From: Lethocerus indicus
Lineage: Eukaryota; Arthropoda; Insecta; Hemiptera; Belostomatidae
Assembly (NCBI GenBank): GCA_019843655.1
Contig: JACDQD010000006.1
Span: forward strand, 11,028,034 to 11,092,033
Reading direction: 5' to 3'
Length of the DNA stretch: 64,000 nt
A program made the position numbers and the translations under genes. This document shows, one piece after another, positions 12,770 through 26,168 of the stretch. The notes beneath the pieces were generated by a model. That model was not told the origin of the DNA, did no database searches, and saw only the letters and a program-made list of their open reading frames with translations. Numbering within the stretch: position 1 is the first letter of the stretch; each line of letters opens with the position of its first letter.

Positions 12770-14330
12770 TTTGAGTGACATCTGAAGTAATTTTATTTTG
12801 AGATTATAAATGAAACTTACTTTACAATCATAGTTAAATCAATGAAAAATGTTCGAGGAGTGTGAGATGGGAATTTCACAATGTTCTGTATTTTCTTCTC
12901 ACATTGATTTATTATTTCATCTCCTAATGTAAATATACCAAAAAGTATATAAATGTAAATCCACCTATTTATACAGCAAAAAACTTTATAAATTGAAATT
13001 ATATATTTAAAAGTTAAATTGTAGATTTTCAAATTATGTTGTATGTCCAAATTATAAAATCTCCTAATCCTTTCCTAATCTTCTGTTTGCTCCAACTTAA
13101 AAAATAATATGAATGGATAGTAGTGATTTTTCCTGTGATAAAGAATAGTTTCAATTGCAACATACATTAATACATGTGCATCAGGTATGGATTTAAAATG
13201 AAGGATTAAAATTATATGGAATGCATTTGATCAAATGCATATATATTGCTCATTAGTAACACTTGGAGAATATTGCATCTTTTAATAATTTTTAAATATA
13301 ATACAAGAATAATATTCCATTACTTAGTCCTTTTGTCTTTTTATTTCTTTTAGTTGTAGTTGGTATCTTTTATTAAATGCATCAAGTTCAATTGTGTAGT
13401 AATTTACACAGTATAATAGGCATGTTTACATTTTCTGGAGGAAAAAATTAATCTCATGGTATTTGAATAAGGCATGTTGATTATAATCTGTGTTTGCTCT
13501 CTGTCTCTCACTTAGATTGTTCTTAGGTTTTATGTTCTCTTTTAAATAGTTATTTAAAATACCTCCGATGATGCAATATATTATTAACAAATTGAAGTTG
13601 ACCCTTGGCTTCTTTCTTTAAATTGATTTTTAAATCTGTTTCATTTACTTTTGTACAATAGGCACAGTATGTTTTGAACTTTAGTGATTTTTAACTACTA
13701 GTGTTAAATATTTTAATTTACTTATTTAATCAATTATTAACATGTAAATTATGAATGTATTTTCTGTTTGAATAATCCAAATGATTTGTCATGACTCTCA
13801 CTTTGGTTTTTAACCAATTTTAAAAATTTAATCAATTTGGTGATACTTCAAATTTTCACTAGCGCACAGTTTACAACTTTGAATTAACACAAAATATATT
13901 ACAAAATCTAAATATAATGGTTTAATCCTATCACAATGTGTTGTAATACATTATATGTAACACAAATGTATGTTTGCAGTCTCAAATGTTAGTATCAAAA
14001 TAAAAAATTCAGCCTAAACCTGTAAAAACATTTTTATCTCAGTACAGAACATCCCAGTGTTACCATTTAAATATTCCTAGTTATGTATACCTATACTGGG
14101 ACAAAGTGTAAGATTTTTACAGCTTTATGTGACCCAGTTAATGCATTGTATATCCACTATTTTCCGTTTTGTTTATATCAAAAGGAACAATGACTTGGAA
14201 TCTGATGTGGGAAAATCACAATTAACTTAACTAATTTTATATAAGAACTCTCATGTATTGGAAAAGTATCGATTTTGTCAAAAATATAGTCAAAAGTCAA
14301 GTTTCACTCGAGTAATAATTCATTTATAAA
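12770..14330. other. SCFD1 3' flank, AT-rich and CpG-poor
   Basis: About 1.5 kb after the SCFD1 stop with low CpG like the gene block. No canonical AATAAA is close to the stop; one occurs near 13997. I see no further gene. The composition changes abruptly at the right edge. Confidence 0.5.
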
Positions 14331-17300
14331 TTAATATTTTGATTTAAGATATTTGGGTGTATGGTGATCGCAGTTATAGTGCTGACAGATGGATATTTCG
14401 TCGCCAGCCAGCATGCTGTCGCAATTGTACTGACGATAGCGAGAAATGGAAATTGAGTTGACAATTCTTAATTTCATAATCTTAAGAAAGGAAGATAAAC
14501 CCTGGAAGGTATCCATTCTGCGTATTGTGAAAATACAACGTGGTAATCGGGAGGACGCAAGTCGTGCACGTTTGACGGCTCAATCTCTGGGTCCGGTTCT
14601 GGGGAGCCATTAAGTGATTCACTCAGGGCGCATTACACGAGGGTTACGGTGGAAAAAAAAACGAAGAGGAAGGAGAAACAAAGGGGCCATCTTTGCGAGC
14701 CCGGGGGGGGAGGAAAAGGCCTTTCCCCTAAGTGACGGTTGTGAATGAGGCTCAAAGTAAAATCCCAATTGGGCTCCCGGCGGGAAGGAGGACCACCTGT
14801 AATTTCCCAGGCCATACGGTGCACTTAGACAAATTCCACATGATTAAAGGGCGTGTTACGGAATGGGCCGTCATATTGGTTTAATGATAGATTTGTTCTG
14901 TTGCCGGTCGTGACAACGGTTGTGTGGGACCCTACCGGCTCCTTCTGCTCCTGCTCCTACTGTTACCGCCCTTTTCCCTTCAATATTATTTGTCCCCAGG
15001 CTCCAGCATCTTAGCGTCAACTGCAGTCCGCAATACTGAACGAAACGGTAACAAAATGAATATATTATCGACATCGCGAATTAATTAAACTCCCAGTTCT
15101 AATCTGAAAACTGTCCACAAACTTCTGTTCGCACAGAAGAAACCGGGTTTGCATTATCGCTAATTGTTCACAAAGATCTAATGCGATACCACGGACAGTC
15201 GTATTACGCACACGGTCGCCAAGGTAAATGGAGTCAAACGCGATAACACATCCAGGGGCATCATCTGGATTGCATAGGTTGAAAGGCCCCCTCATTGTTG
15301 ATAGTTCAATGCTATCAACTGACATTTAATTTAAAGGTTTTTAAGTTTTTACTGTAATAATATTAACTTGAAATTCCTCTCGTTGTTCCGCAAGAATGTT
15401 TTCAATTTGCCGGTTTTATAATAACAGGCCCTTTTTAGTTACTTTGGGCTGAAACTAATTGGCGTAGAAGAGGAAGAAGGCTCGGAATTCTTCGAATACC
15501 TCTATTTATAATGTGAAAGAACCCTCCCGAAACAATCGAGTGTATAATTTGTAATGATAGGAGTGCTAGCCAATGAATGTAATTTTATGTCAAGTGCCGG
15601 CAATGAAGTGAGTGCCCGGGGACACCCACGCGTTTCAATCGGGTCGATTTCCGCCCCTCGGGTGCCAGGGAAAAATGAAACCGGGATGGCAGAACGAAAT
15701 GGCAGGAAATTATCATCATTTTCCCCGGTTTTTTGAAAACAACAGCGAGTAAGAGGACCCCCGCTTCGTTTCCTTTCGGTACCGCTCTAATTGCGGCGCT
15801 CTCTTGTAGGAAATTAGGTCTTGGCTTCGAAGAACCGCGGTGGGTCAAACAACGCTCAAAATGGGCCCACCCTCCAGGTCAACAGAGGACCAGCTCAAAT
15901 TCGGATTTGAACAGTAGTCGGAGCGGCACGAATCCTGAACCCACTCAGTTATTTATTACCACTCCTCCCTCTCGCCTATTTCAACGCCGCCATGGCAGAG
16001 GCTCTCAATCCTTAGACGGCAACAACCATTTAACATTGTTCCATACATTTGAAACATACAATATCTCCCCTGCATACAAATAATGCCCTGCTTCTTATTA
16101 CTAAATTTTTCATGTCAGTAGCGAAGTACTCCTTGTCTTAAAATCTGAACCAGTTTCGGGCATTGTTTCCACTTCTTTGTTGCAGTAAAACGTGCCTCCA
16201 CGTGGCTGAATTGTAAGGTGGATGTGGCACAATCCCGCAGCCTATTATATTTTTGACGACTCATTCATTGACTTTTTATCATGGTAGCGCTATTACTCGT
16301 ATTCCGTTTCCTCTCGCTTTTTCAGAAAGATTATTCCCGTTACTATCGTAATTACTGGAAAACATATTTGCAGAACGCTTTGTCGGCTTTTGGCAGGTGT
16401 AATTACTATGGGATACCCTGACGTTGGTGAGAAGAGACAACCTTCGGAGCAATAAGAAGAGTGACGATAGTAATTTTTCGTTTATTCTTTATTTATACAA
16501 CTAGTTTATAGGCCGTAGGTGAAGCCTTCAAAACATTTTGTTTTCAACTAATTGTGTAGCCGAGTTCCAAGATTTAAAAACTGGAAAGCTCGAGTAAACA
16601 CGTAAGTATTCTCCGGGCGCCTTATTGGTGGTTGGACGACGGAGCGTTCCCGACCGTGTAGCTATCTCGGGGGTGGCCCGGGCACAATTTGGGCTCGGTA
16701 ATTACGGGAGGGGTGAGTTGTGAGGGGAGAGCCTAGGCGGTCACCCCATCGCTAATTAAACGCCGCCCCGGGCCAACCTAATAACAGTGGAATGACACAC
16801 GCCTTACCTGGCTCAACCGCCGCTATTTTGACACAACTCCCCTCCAACCCCCGCGTTATTCTCACCCACATCACGATTTGTTTGTAACTTTCGAACAACC
16901 CTAGGCTCTGAAATGTTTAATCGAGTCTTCTTTAAAAACGGAATGTACTGAAAGAGAAAAATTATTTACTGGGCAGAAAGTGTAGGCAATAGTACGGGGC
17001 CTCCTGAGAGAACGTGAGTCGAAATTCATTTCATGACTTAATCGATTTTCTCTTGACGTCGAGTTATTTAATACACATACGATACATAACTACGAATGAA
17101 AGTAACCTGTCATAAAAATATAAAATTAATTACCTCTTTTTAAACTGTAGGCCGTCCACTTATTTTATTTTACTAACTATAAACGTATTTCGCTTCAAAT
17201 ATCATGTATTCTATAAGCTTAAACAGTAATTTATAATATTTATGATTAAAATATCTGTTTATTAAAAAGAAATGTTTTCAATCATTCATTAATATGTCGA

Positions 17301-18467
17301 AATTTAGTTAGGTGAATCCCCGCGCCACCCTCAGTGGGCGCTAGTGTCGCGGTGCACGAGCATGCAACGAACTTCAGATGAGTGCATCCCCGCGACACCC
17401 TCAGGGGGGCACTAGCGTCCTCGTGCACCTAACACACCTATATACGCACGACAAACAGACAACCATCGCAATACAAGTGACAGTGCAGTGAGGATGCCCG
17501 AAAAAACATCCAAAGTGGCACAGTGACTAACACCACTACTGAAGGTGGCGAGGAGCGGAAACCGGTCTAGCAAAAGACCAAACCAGCGAGAGGAGACAGA
17601 AATCCACAGAGTAGTAAGCATTTTTTCGCTGCTATTAAATAACGCGGGTAGGAAAAAAAGGTCTGGCGAGTTTTGCACAATCTTCAAGAGGCATCGATAG
17701 TTCACGGCTCCCCTGTCACGGACGTCTGACATTTCCAGAACGTCGCTTTCAAGCGCTTAGCAAATCATTACGATAAATCACGGCCGCGCGTGGTATTTTT
17801 TCTGCCTCATTCGTATTCAGAGACGGGCCGTCGAAGCATTTTCATACGGTTATGAGTTTGCAAGACCAATATTGCTGCGAATGAGGAATAGGAATGACGA
17901 TTGCTAGGTTTCCGCCGGCACATTTGAATATTCCACTTTGAGTTCCAAGTGAAGGACACATCTGTTATTTTGTTTTTCCTGTAATCGTCTCTGGAAAACA
18001 GTCGAATAAAATATCAGAAAACTATTTATTTTCTGTGTAGTTAACTACAATGTATTTTCGGCACATTTCGTCATCATCATCACACAGAAAGAGAATGGAG
18101 GTTTTGTGAAAGCTTTAGGAATTTTTTCTCACAACAACTCGTGTTACCTCTAATCCAACTATCTTTTGCTGTGTACTTGATGCATTTCTAGAATGCAGGT
18201 CTAGAACCATTCGAAATCCAAATCTGGGCGCAAATTCCGAGTCCGGGGTGGGACAGAGGGAGATAGACAGATCGAGCCGAAGATTGGACAGAGAGTCCGA
18301 GGTCAGAGCGGCCGTTAGAGGGCCCCCCGCGAGCCCGCTCGGATTATGGTCATGTTTTATGGTTTCGCCGGGCCTTTTTAACGAGCTCTATCCGTCGACT
18401 ACTAAAAATCGGGTTTAATGAAGTCGTCGAAGAGACGTCTCTTCTCATATAGGCCCAATCGCCTTCG

Positions 18468-18470
<3 letters not shown>
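14331..18470. other. GC/CpG-richer gene desert, first part
   Basis: No coding exon is supported. ORFs here are short, overlap on both strands and lack recognizable domains. Local structures include an 8-bp inverted repeat at 15297-15319 (GTTGATAG/CTATCAAC), a 6-bp hairpin near 15122-15139, and a degenerate duplication at 17313-17429. Mixed AT blocks and G/C-rich patches resemble noncoding regulatory DNA of developmental loci, but conservation cannot be judged here. Confidence 0.4.
17313..17429. repeat. Degenerate direct duplication, offset 70 bp
   Basis: About 47 bp at 17313-17359 recurs at 17383-17429. Shared core elements are ATCCCCGCG, CACCCTCAG, CTAG(T/C)GTC and GTGCAC, with scattered substitutions and a one-base length difference. 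No transposon ends are recognized. Confidence 0.7.

Positions 18471-18507
<37 letters not shown>
18471..18507. repeat. (TA)n microsatellite
   Basis: An uninterrupted TA run of 37 bases inside an otherwise GC-richer segment. Confidence 0.95.
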
Positions 18508-18510
<3 letters not shown>

Positions 18511-21500
18511 TATTCGTCCGCGCGACGAATGGTCCTCGTATAACGAGCGGCGGACTGGAACCGGCCCGGGCCGTTTATATCGCGGTCAATTTGCGAGCCG
18601 CTCGGTAAATTTAAGTTATAATTTTAATTCGTCCCTGTATCATATTTCACTACTGATTACTTAATTCGTTAGCGGTTTGGTCCTTCGTAAGTTTATTGTG
18701 ACTTTATATACCCCCATTATATGCTTGAAATAATAAATATAGTATAGTAACCTTATTTACAGTAAATAAAATGTTAATGGAAATGTTTATCTTTCCTAAT
18801 TACTGATTTCGAGAAGTATGCAACTACAAGAATACTGTATACACACAAAGATTTATGAATAAATTTCTTTGCAAAAAATGTTGCGCACTCGGCGATCCTC
18901 AAGGGTATAGAATACCACCATTCTTCGATATACGTCTTAATATAACCGAACACAAAAGAACAATCGGTTTGCAACGAACTGTTGCAGTGGAAATTGGCAG
19001 AGGTAGATTGGGTCACCTTGTTTGTCCCAGAGGCTACCCGGAAACTGAGGCTTTGACCGCCAACCACCGATCCTTCCTTCTGCTATTGCCAGATGCTAAG
19101 GGATTACGCTCCATCCTCCAAGGAATTAATAATTACCTACGCGGAATATTGTTTCTTCTAAAATGCACCATATGTCATTACTTGATCTATGATCGAGATA
19201 TGCAATATCGTAAATACGTATAATATTTTACATTAATCTGGGCTGAAATGGTCGGACTCCAAAATTGTTTACGTTTCTAATCAGACATTTGTATGTGTCA
19301 CATACAAGAGTACAGTATCACGGAATGAAATAAAAACTCGAGATAATATATTCCTGAAAGGAGGAATACAGGTGTGCCAGATTTTGAAGTGGTTATTGTG
19401 GGTTCCGCCGGCCGGGAATGTTCAGAAGAGCGGGAAAGATTTGTCGAGCGGCCAACCCGAGTTGAGTGGAATGCGGTTTAAATTCGCGGGCGGTTTTCTT
19501 CTTCCATAATATTAACATAAACATCGGGAGCGGGGTTCAAAAATGCACACCTTGGCACAGGTGCCGATATTCATTATGCATAGCTGGCGGGCTCCCATCG
19601 CCCAGCAGATGGGCAAAGAATCTCCCCCGCTCGTCACCCAACCTCCACCGGGATATTCCAAAATTATATCCACGGTTTTTTCGTGCCCTATAAGTTTGGC
19701 TACAAAGGGAAAATCCGGAACTAGCTGTACTCAAGGCGGAGTGGCAGTAACAGAATGCTTCTACACACAGTTTATGCCACACTTTAAAATATCAGTCGCG
19801 CCATTTGGGGACTTACCATAAATGTTTCCAAGTACGAAATAAATTGACAAGTGTTTGATATAAGAAGGTATACTCTTTAATACAAAATTTCCCGTAGGCG
19901 ATACAATATTCGTAGGCACTTCAGGGTTACCGACCCAAAGGAGGAAGGGTCATGCGCCAGGCTGCCAGACTAATCATTATATCCTACAACTTACCGACAC
20001 AAACAAAATTAGTTAGAATCAAAATTTAAAAGAAAAGTTAACAATCGAAAAAAACCGTGTACAACGTGTTCTATGAAAATGACGCTACGCAACTTAAAAA
20101 GAGAGAATAGAAATTTGTTTGAACTTTCATCCGCTCCTCGGCAAACTGTGATGAGGAGCGCATTCCTCGTGCTTCCTAAGAAAATACAACGAGCGTTATG
20201 AAAAAGAAGCATTTTTCAGAAAGGACGACCGGATCGAGGAACCGAGGTTTCCCAATCGGCCGGTCGCGCGTCCCATAACTCAGGCAGTTGTTTACTCGTA
20301 AATTTGAATATTGGCACCCGAACAGGACACGGCACATCTGGAAAAACAACATTTCGAAAGAGGAGAAACGGTTAGAGGGGGAAGAACATTAATCGGCTTT
20401 GGGGCATCCGGGAAGGCACGAAGAGCCAGAATACATTTTCTGAATATTTAAAAGAACGGGTCCTGTCTGAGGAAGTATTTCTAATGACGCGCCGACGTGT
20501 GCCTTTTATTTGTGGTATAGATACGGTCTAATATACTCTGAATCGAATGGCCCACATTAGGGAAATCATTCGAAAGCAAATCCAGAAGATGTCATAACAT
20601 TCCTGAAAACTAGGAATTTTTCTTACTTAGGAATTCCCGTAGTAAGCCAATGGCCAGTTTGTTACTAAGATATCATTACTGCAAACGTAATGTCTGGTTT
20701 GATTTGAAATATTAAGGACACATCCACGTTTTCACTGGATTTAATGCTATAAGGATATAACAAATAGTAACAAATTATTTACAAAACAAAACAGCAAAAA
20801 TGTTGTTCCAATTTAATGGAGAAAAGAAATAAAACTCTTGTTCAGGAAAAAATATGTCCGATTGTTTATTGGAGTCGACAGTAAAACTGTGCGGGATGCT
20901 TAGTCAGCAGCCGCCAATCCTAATTTTCAATATTTTACTGACGGTGGCGAAAAGCCATCGAAACTTTACATAAAACATATAGTATAAACAGTATTTATTC
21001 CAACGCACGGCGTTGCAAAACAGCGAAGATATGCAGTCATTATTTTTAAGTGTGCAAAACAGAATTTAATTATTGGAAATAATTATTATAAGTAAATTAC
21101 TCTCAGACATCTGTCGTCCCGTTGAAATATGGACGTCCATGCTTAAAGAAAAAACAAAACTGAAAATCGTATAATCGTTACAAGCAATTTACAAGACTCA
21201 TGATTCTGGTTCAAGGCGTGCGCCAGAATTTTTTTACTTCCCACTCGCTTAATATCATTTTAAAATTATCAAGCCGCGCGATTATCACTAATTGGTTTAA
21301 CAGCGAGACTTGTTCCAGGAATTATATTAATAGAAAACTGGATGCGTTTTGAACAAGATTAGATTTTAAACTTCCTCCTGCAGCGTACATTAGTCAGTTC
21401 ACAGCTGTGCGCGACGGGAACCTCAAACGTTTTATTTTTCTTCTCGGCGTACAGTCGTACACACAATACTTCAGGCTGCCATATAAGTCAAGGAACTTTT

Positions 21501-24500
21501 TTGGAGTATTATCCGTTTGTGGAGACAAATATTTACCTGTAACCTATGAGCCTCGTGAATCAAAATGTGAATTTCTCACGATGAGTATTTATAGGTCAAA
21601 TTAAGCGTTCAGCGTCATACGTTAACGCTACCCTCAAATTTTAAGTGTATGCAAATCATTAATAACAGAAAGAGAGAGGAATAATTCTCATAATTCCTTA
21701 AATCAAAACATTAATTCAAGAGTTTTTATTTTCGTTTATTTCCATGCCTAAAATTATGTTTATTATAGTGGTGATATTCGTTTGTATATATTGTATATAC
21801 ATTGTAGGGAATCTGGGACTCTGCAACAAACAATTTTTAAACGGGTTTCTCAAAGCTTTCTCCAACCCATTTTGTGAAGGGCTGAGAGAACAATGTTGGC
21901 GTGAAAAAGTTATAGCGACAAATGAAAAAGGATTGCCACTGACAATCTATATTGAAGGGTCGAATCCGAACTAGGGCTTTATTTGCTTAACTCTGGCCAA
22001 CAAGTATTCCCTCTCGGCTCTAGTAGATGGCGCCATCGGTTTTAAAACCAGTCTGTTGTGCTGGGTGAACTTAATTGTGACGCCTTATTGCCTGCCTTCT
22101 CCTATGTGATGAAATAATTATAACCGATTGTACCACGGGAGTCGTAATGAACTTTCATACTTCCTGGATAACAAAAGAATGTGAAAAGAGTATATTCAAA
22201 CCCACTGTTGAAACTGGTTATATTTGGTCACCATAGCTTATCGAGATGTAGCTATTTAAATGAAAGCGTTTTCCTATTCTCTTCAAAAACAAAATTTATC
22301 AGCAATATAATTAACGATGGGATTTCTGTTCTTCATAGCAACTTTTAATGGAATGAAATAAATGTTATAATAATGCAAGTGAAACAAAATGTAGACTAAG
22401 AAAAAGTAATAACAGTTCTAAATTAAAATGAACCGATAAGGTGCGGCTGCGTTTAAATAGAAACCAGATAACTGGCTTCAGCATAATTCAATTTTAACGC
22501 TTATGATACAAAAAATGTTCAATGAAGCTGATAATCTGTTCTTCTGAAATCACATTTATAACGAAGTTGATAATATAAATTATAACTTGCTCATTGAGAT
22601 TATTGTTTATTTGTTGTGTTATTGAGTTATGGAGTTGTGTTTTCAATAAAATGTGGCCGCGAGAGAAAGATGATTCTAGTTAAATACCTGCCCAAATTAG
22701 GGAAGGGCAGCCAAAGTTTCCAGAAAAGCTGGGAAACCCCGTAGTCTCCTAGGTCCCTACTGAGTTAACTGAAAGTCATGGCTGAAAAAACAATTTAAAA
22801 AAGTATTTAGTATTATAATTTTCCCGACTATTTAGCATAATATTAAAAAGCGAGAAGAGATAAAATCGTGTAATTTTACTGTGCTCCATTTAACCCGAAA
22901 TAACAATTTCACAGCTAAATATTCGTTCTAGAACGAAATAGAACCATTTAGCTCTTGTTTTATTCACATTTTCTAGTAAGACAGTTTCACGATTTGGATA
23001 TTTATTTTAATTCTTCGATTGCAATTTTTGTCAGACAAAGCTAGAACGAGAATATTGGGTTGGAAATTGCTGACGGCAATTCATTTCTCTCGGGGAAACC
23101 GATTTCGAAATATTTATCGATCTCGAGGTATCAATTTGATTTAGAGAGTCGGAAAGGAATAAACTAATAAATCTGTAGTCAACACCAATCGAAGTGTTAT
23201 TCACCGTTTAGTGGTGTGCTAAATTTCAATCAGCGTAAATTAGTGCCCCAACTGGTTCGCGCCCAGGGCCTTCTCGATCGGGGTCCCATTTAGTAAATGA
23301 CTTAATGCACGGGTCATTAGTATCTGGAAAATACTTAATATGCTAATTCCACTTCTTTCTCTTTATTAACATTCAAAATGTTTCTCCGAAGCCGACAGTC
23401 GGTGGCTTTCCGAGAAGGGGTCGGCGGCGAAATTGGCAGTTTTCCTCGAGTTAATTGCTTAGGAAAAGAACCATATAAGGGACTACCCGAATCGGTTTTG
23501 GCTTTCTAAGGCCGTTTACCCTGCGGATCCGCACAACACGCCTGAAATAACTGACGCCTACTTTACACTCGTTGAGAAATGCCAAAACCGCAATCTTATC
23601 GCATCCTCCAGTTGTCTGCACCAAAACACCACTGTACTAAATATGAACGTCCTTACTATTAGAAAGGTGAAGTCGCAAAACGAATGTGCATTATCGTCCG
23701 GTTAATTCGGCCTCGATTAAGGGACGAGGGGGGTCACGAAATCAGCCGAGTTATGATGTTGCTATTTATTTAAACGTGAAACTGGAGAGCTAATGAACTT
23801 TAGTTTCCTTGCTTCAAGTATCGGGTCAGGGACATCGAAGCGAATCGGTGGGTGCTCTAAATTCTTGACTTTGGATATTGTTATTAATTTATCATTATAT
23901 ATTTTCATGTTTCAAAAATAACCCATAACATGAGATTTATATTCTGCCAGCTTAGATCATGGAATAAAGAGTGTGACTGAGAAAACTGTATTTACAAATT
24001 TCAAAATCAATATTAAATTAATAAAACTGTGCGAGATCTATCGTGGGCGCCAGCTCAAAACCTTTCAATTGCTTTCTTTAAATTTTATTGAAAAGATTGG
24101 CACGAAATTCTTGAATTTCTTATATTAGTTTCGTGAAGTTTCACTAGTCTTTTAGTATCGTATTAGCCGTGTAAGGAACTGTTCGCTAATTGTCGTCTAA
24201 AGCGACCGCCTCCTCTTAACAATACAGCTCCTGACACGTATTATCCTTCAGTGACCCGGGCAATGCCAAACTTTATATCTTCGACCGCTTATGGCGTTAT
24301 CGTATTCATCCGATACGGATTCGCGGTTGGGCAAATACAGGAACAAGAAGAATGGCTTCTCAGGAGGATAACGAAGGTCAAATATCGTCGCTATCCATCT
24401 CAATTCACCGGTTTTCATCTAAGATTAATTAAGTGTTTACACATGAAGCGAGTACGTGATGGGACGGTGGTAGGAAGAGGGAGGCTCTCCCCCCTCCCTC

Positions 24501-26128
24501 TGGCTGTATGATTTATTCGCGACGGATACCGCGTTCCTCGGGTTTGAAAAATCGTCCCCGTTTTCTAATTTCTGGCCCAGGAGTGGACGAGGGCTCCGGT
24601 TCGTTCACCGTAAATCATCTTTCAGCTAGGCCATAAATTACAGGTCCTTGGAGCGGGAGTCGCCCTCTAGTGAAGATATCAAGGCTAGCCGGCCTCGCCC
24701 TCTTACTTACTATTAACAAACAACGCTCAGTAAAATACAGTACGGAACCGGCGCTTTATTGCGTTAATCGGGCCCGGGATAAATACACGGCCGGAAAACA
24801 ACGTTGAAGCTAAACTCAAACTTTCCCAAGTCTCCATTGAAATGTGCCTACAGTCGTTCAGAAAACACCATAAAACCGGAATCAAAAGACAAAACTGTAA
24901 AGTTAATCAGTCGGAGATATTCCACTACAAGTTCAATAGAACAGAAGTACTAATAAATAGAAAACGTACTTATTGAGAAGTTTCCTTCCTTGGGCCTGCA
25001 GTAACTCTCCAGGCCGCTTACCGCTTACTCATTTAGGCTCGCTTGAATGAGTCGTATAAATAAAATGATTGTTATGTGATTTATTACGTAACTGTTTATC
25101 TTACGCTTATCTGACTCGAGAGCCGATCTACGAATAGCAGTGATAGTGCAACTTGCGACGACTCTTCTCCGAGATAACCTCCTAACCGTGTCGCTTTGTT
25201 AAGATTAATTATATTGAGTCGCGATATCCCGTCCGCCTTGGCAATCAAATTTGGGCGCGTCGTCATTATTACTTCAGTATAATAATATGGACGGTGCTTT
25301 TCTTTATCATCAATGCTAACAAAGTCGTATCCACTAAACAATCTAATTGTATACAATTCCGAGAAAGATTCCTATCAACACCACCGGGAAGTGGGTTTTT
25401 GAGATAATAAGAATTTTGTTTTTTGTAAAATTAGAATTTAAGTACATTTCTGGCCATTTATGTCTCGTATGTGTGTTCTGCTCGAGAAGGACAACAGGAA
25501 AGCCAGAGATTGAATATAATTGAAGCCATTACCACACGATTTTGAAAACATCAATCCATCATGTCTCTTGTCAGCTTCTCTAATAAACCCACATATGTTG
25601 TATAGTGCTTTAACTACTGCAGCGCAAATTAAATAATTAGATAGAACATTAGAACCAGAACATTCAAAACGGGATCTAATTCAAAATCAATTAATGAATG
25701 GAAGGAAAACCAAGTATACACTTCGTAATGTATGGTTCCTTGGAAATGTAACCTTCCTAAAAGACTGGTCTACGTATTATTGGTTGGTCATCAATTCAGA
25801 AACATTATTTAAAATGTTTGTGAAACAATAGATTTAAATCGGCCGGTAAAATAATAGTGCAGCGGAGAAGGTTAGACTATAGTTGACATTAGAGATTATA
25901 CACATGGTGGAGCACATGTGGAGCAAAACTATTGCTGACACGTTTTTGTCATGTCGGTGGTCCTTCAACAACCGTTATCCGGATGAATTGGGAGGCGGCT
26001 CCTCACAAAGTTTCCCGAAATACAGAAGGCCCGTGGCCACATGTCGCCAAAAGGGATCTCTTTATAGCGGCCCGTTCGCATCCAATAAAGGGGACGCCGG
26101 CTCATCGGAACCGAGATGTTTTCAAGGC
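18508..26128. other. GC/CpG-richer gene desert, second part
   Basis: No supported gene. The longest ORF (18855-19223, 122 codons) has no recognizable domain and is overlapped by an antisense ORF. The stretch 19380-19830 is notable for E-box-like CAGGTG within GGCACAGGTGCC and for dense GC patches, suggestive of a regulatory element but unproven. Confidence 0.4.
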
Positions 26129-26168
26129 AAGAGAGAGAGAGAAAGAGAGAGCGAGAGAGAGAGAGAGA
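26129..26168. repeat. Interrupted (GA)n tract
   Basis: Forty bases of GA repeats with AAAG and GCGA interruptions. GAGA-type tracts can bind GAGA factor in insects; no functional evidence is visible. Confidence 0.9.

Noticed and set aside
15065..15325. 86-codon minus-strand ORF with balanced composition
   Set aside because: No family recognized, no splice signals, and it spans local palindromes that explain some of its sequence.
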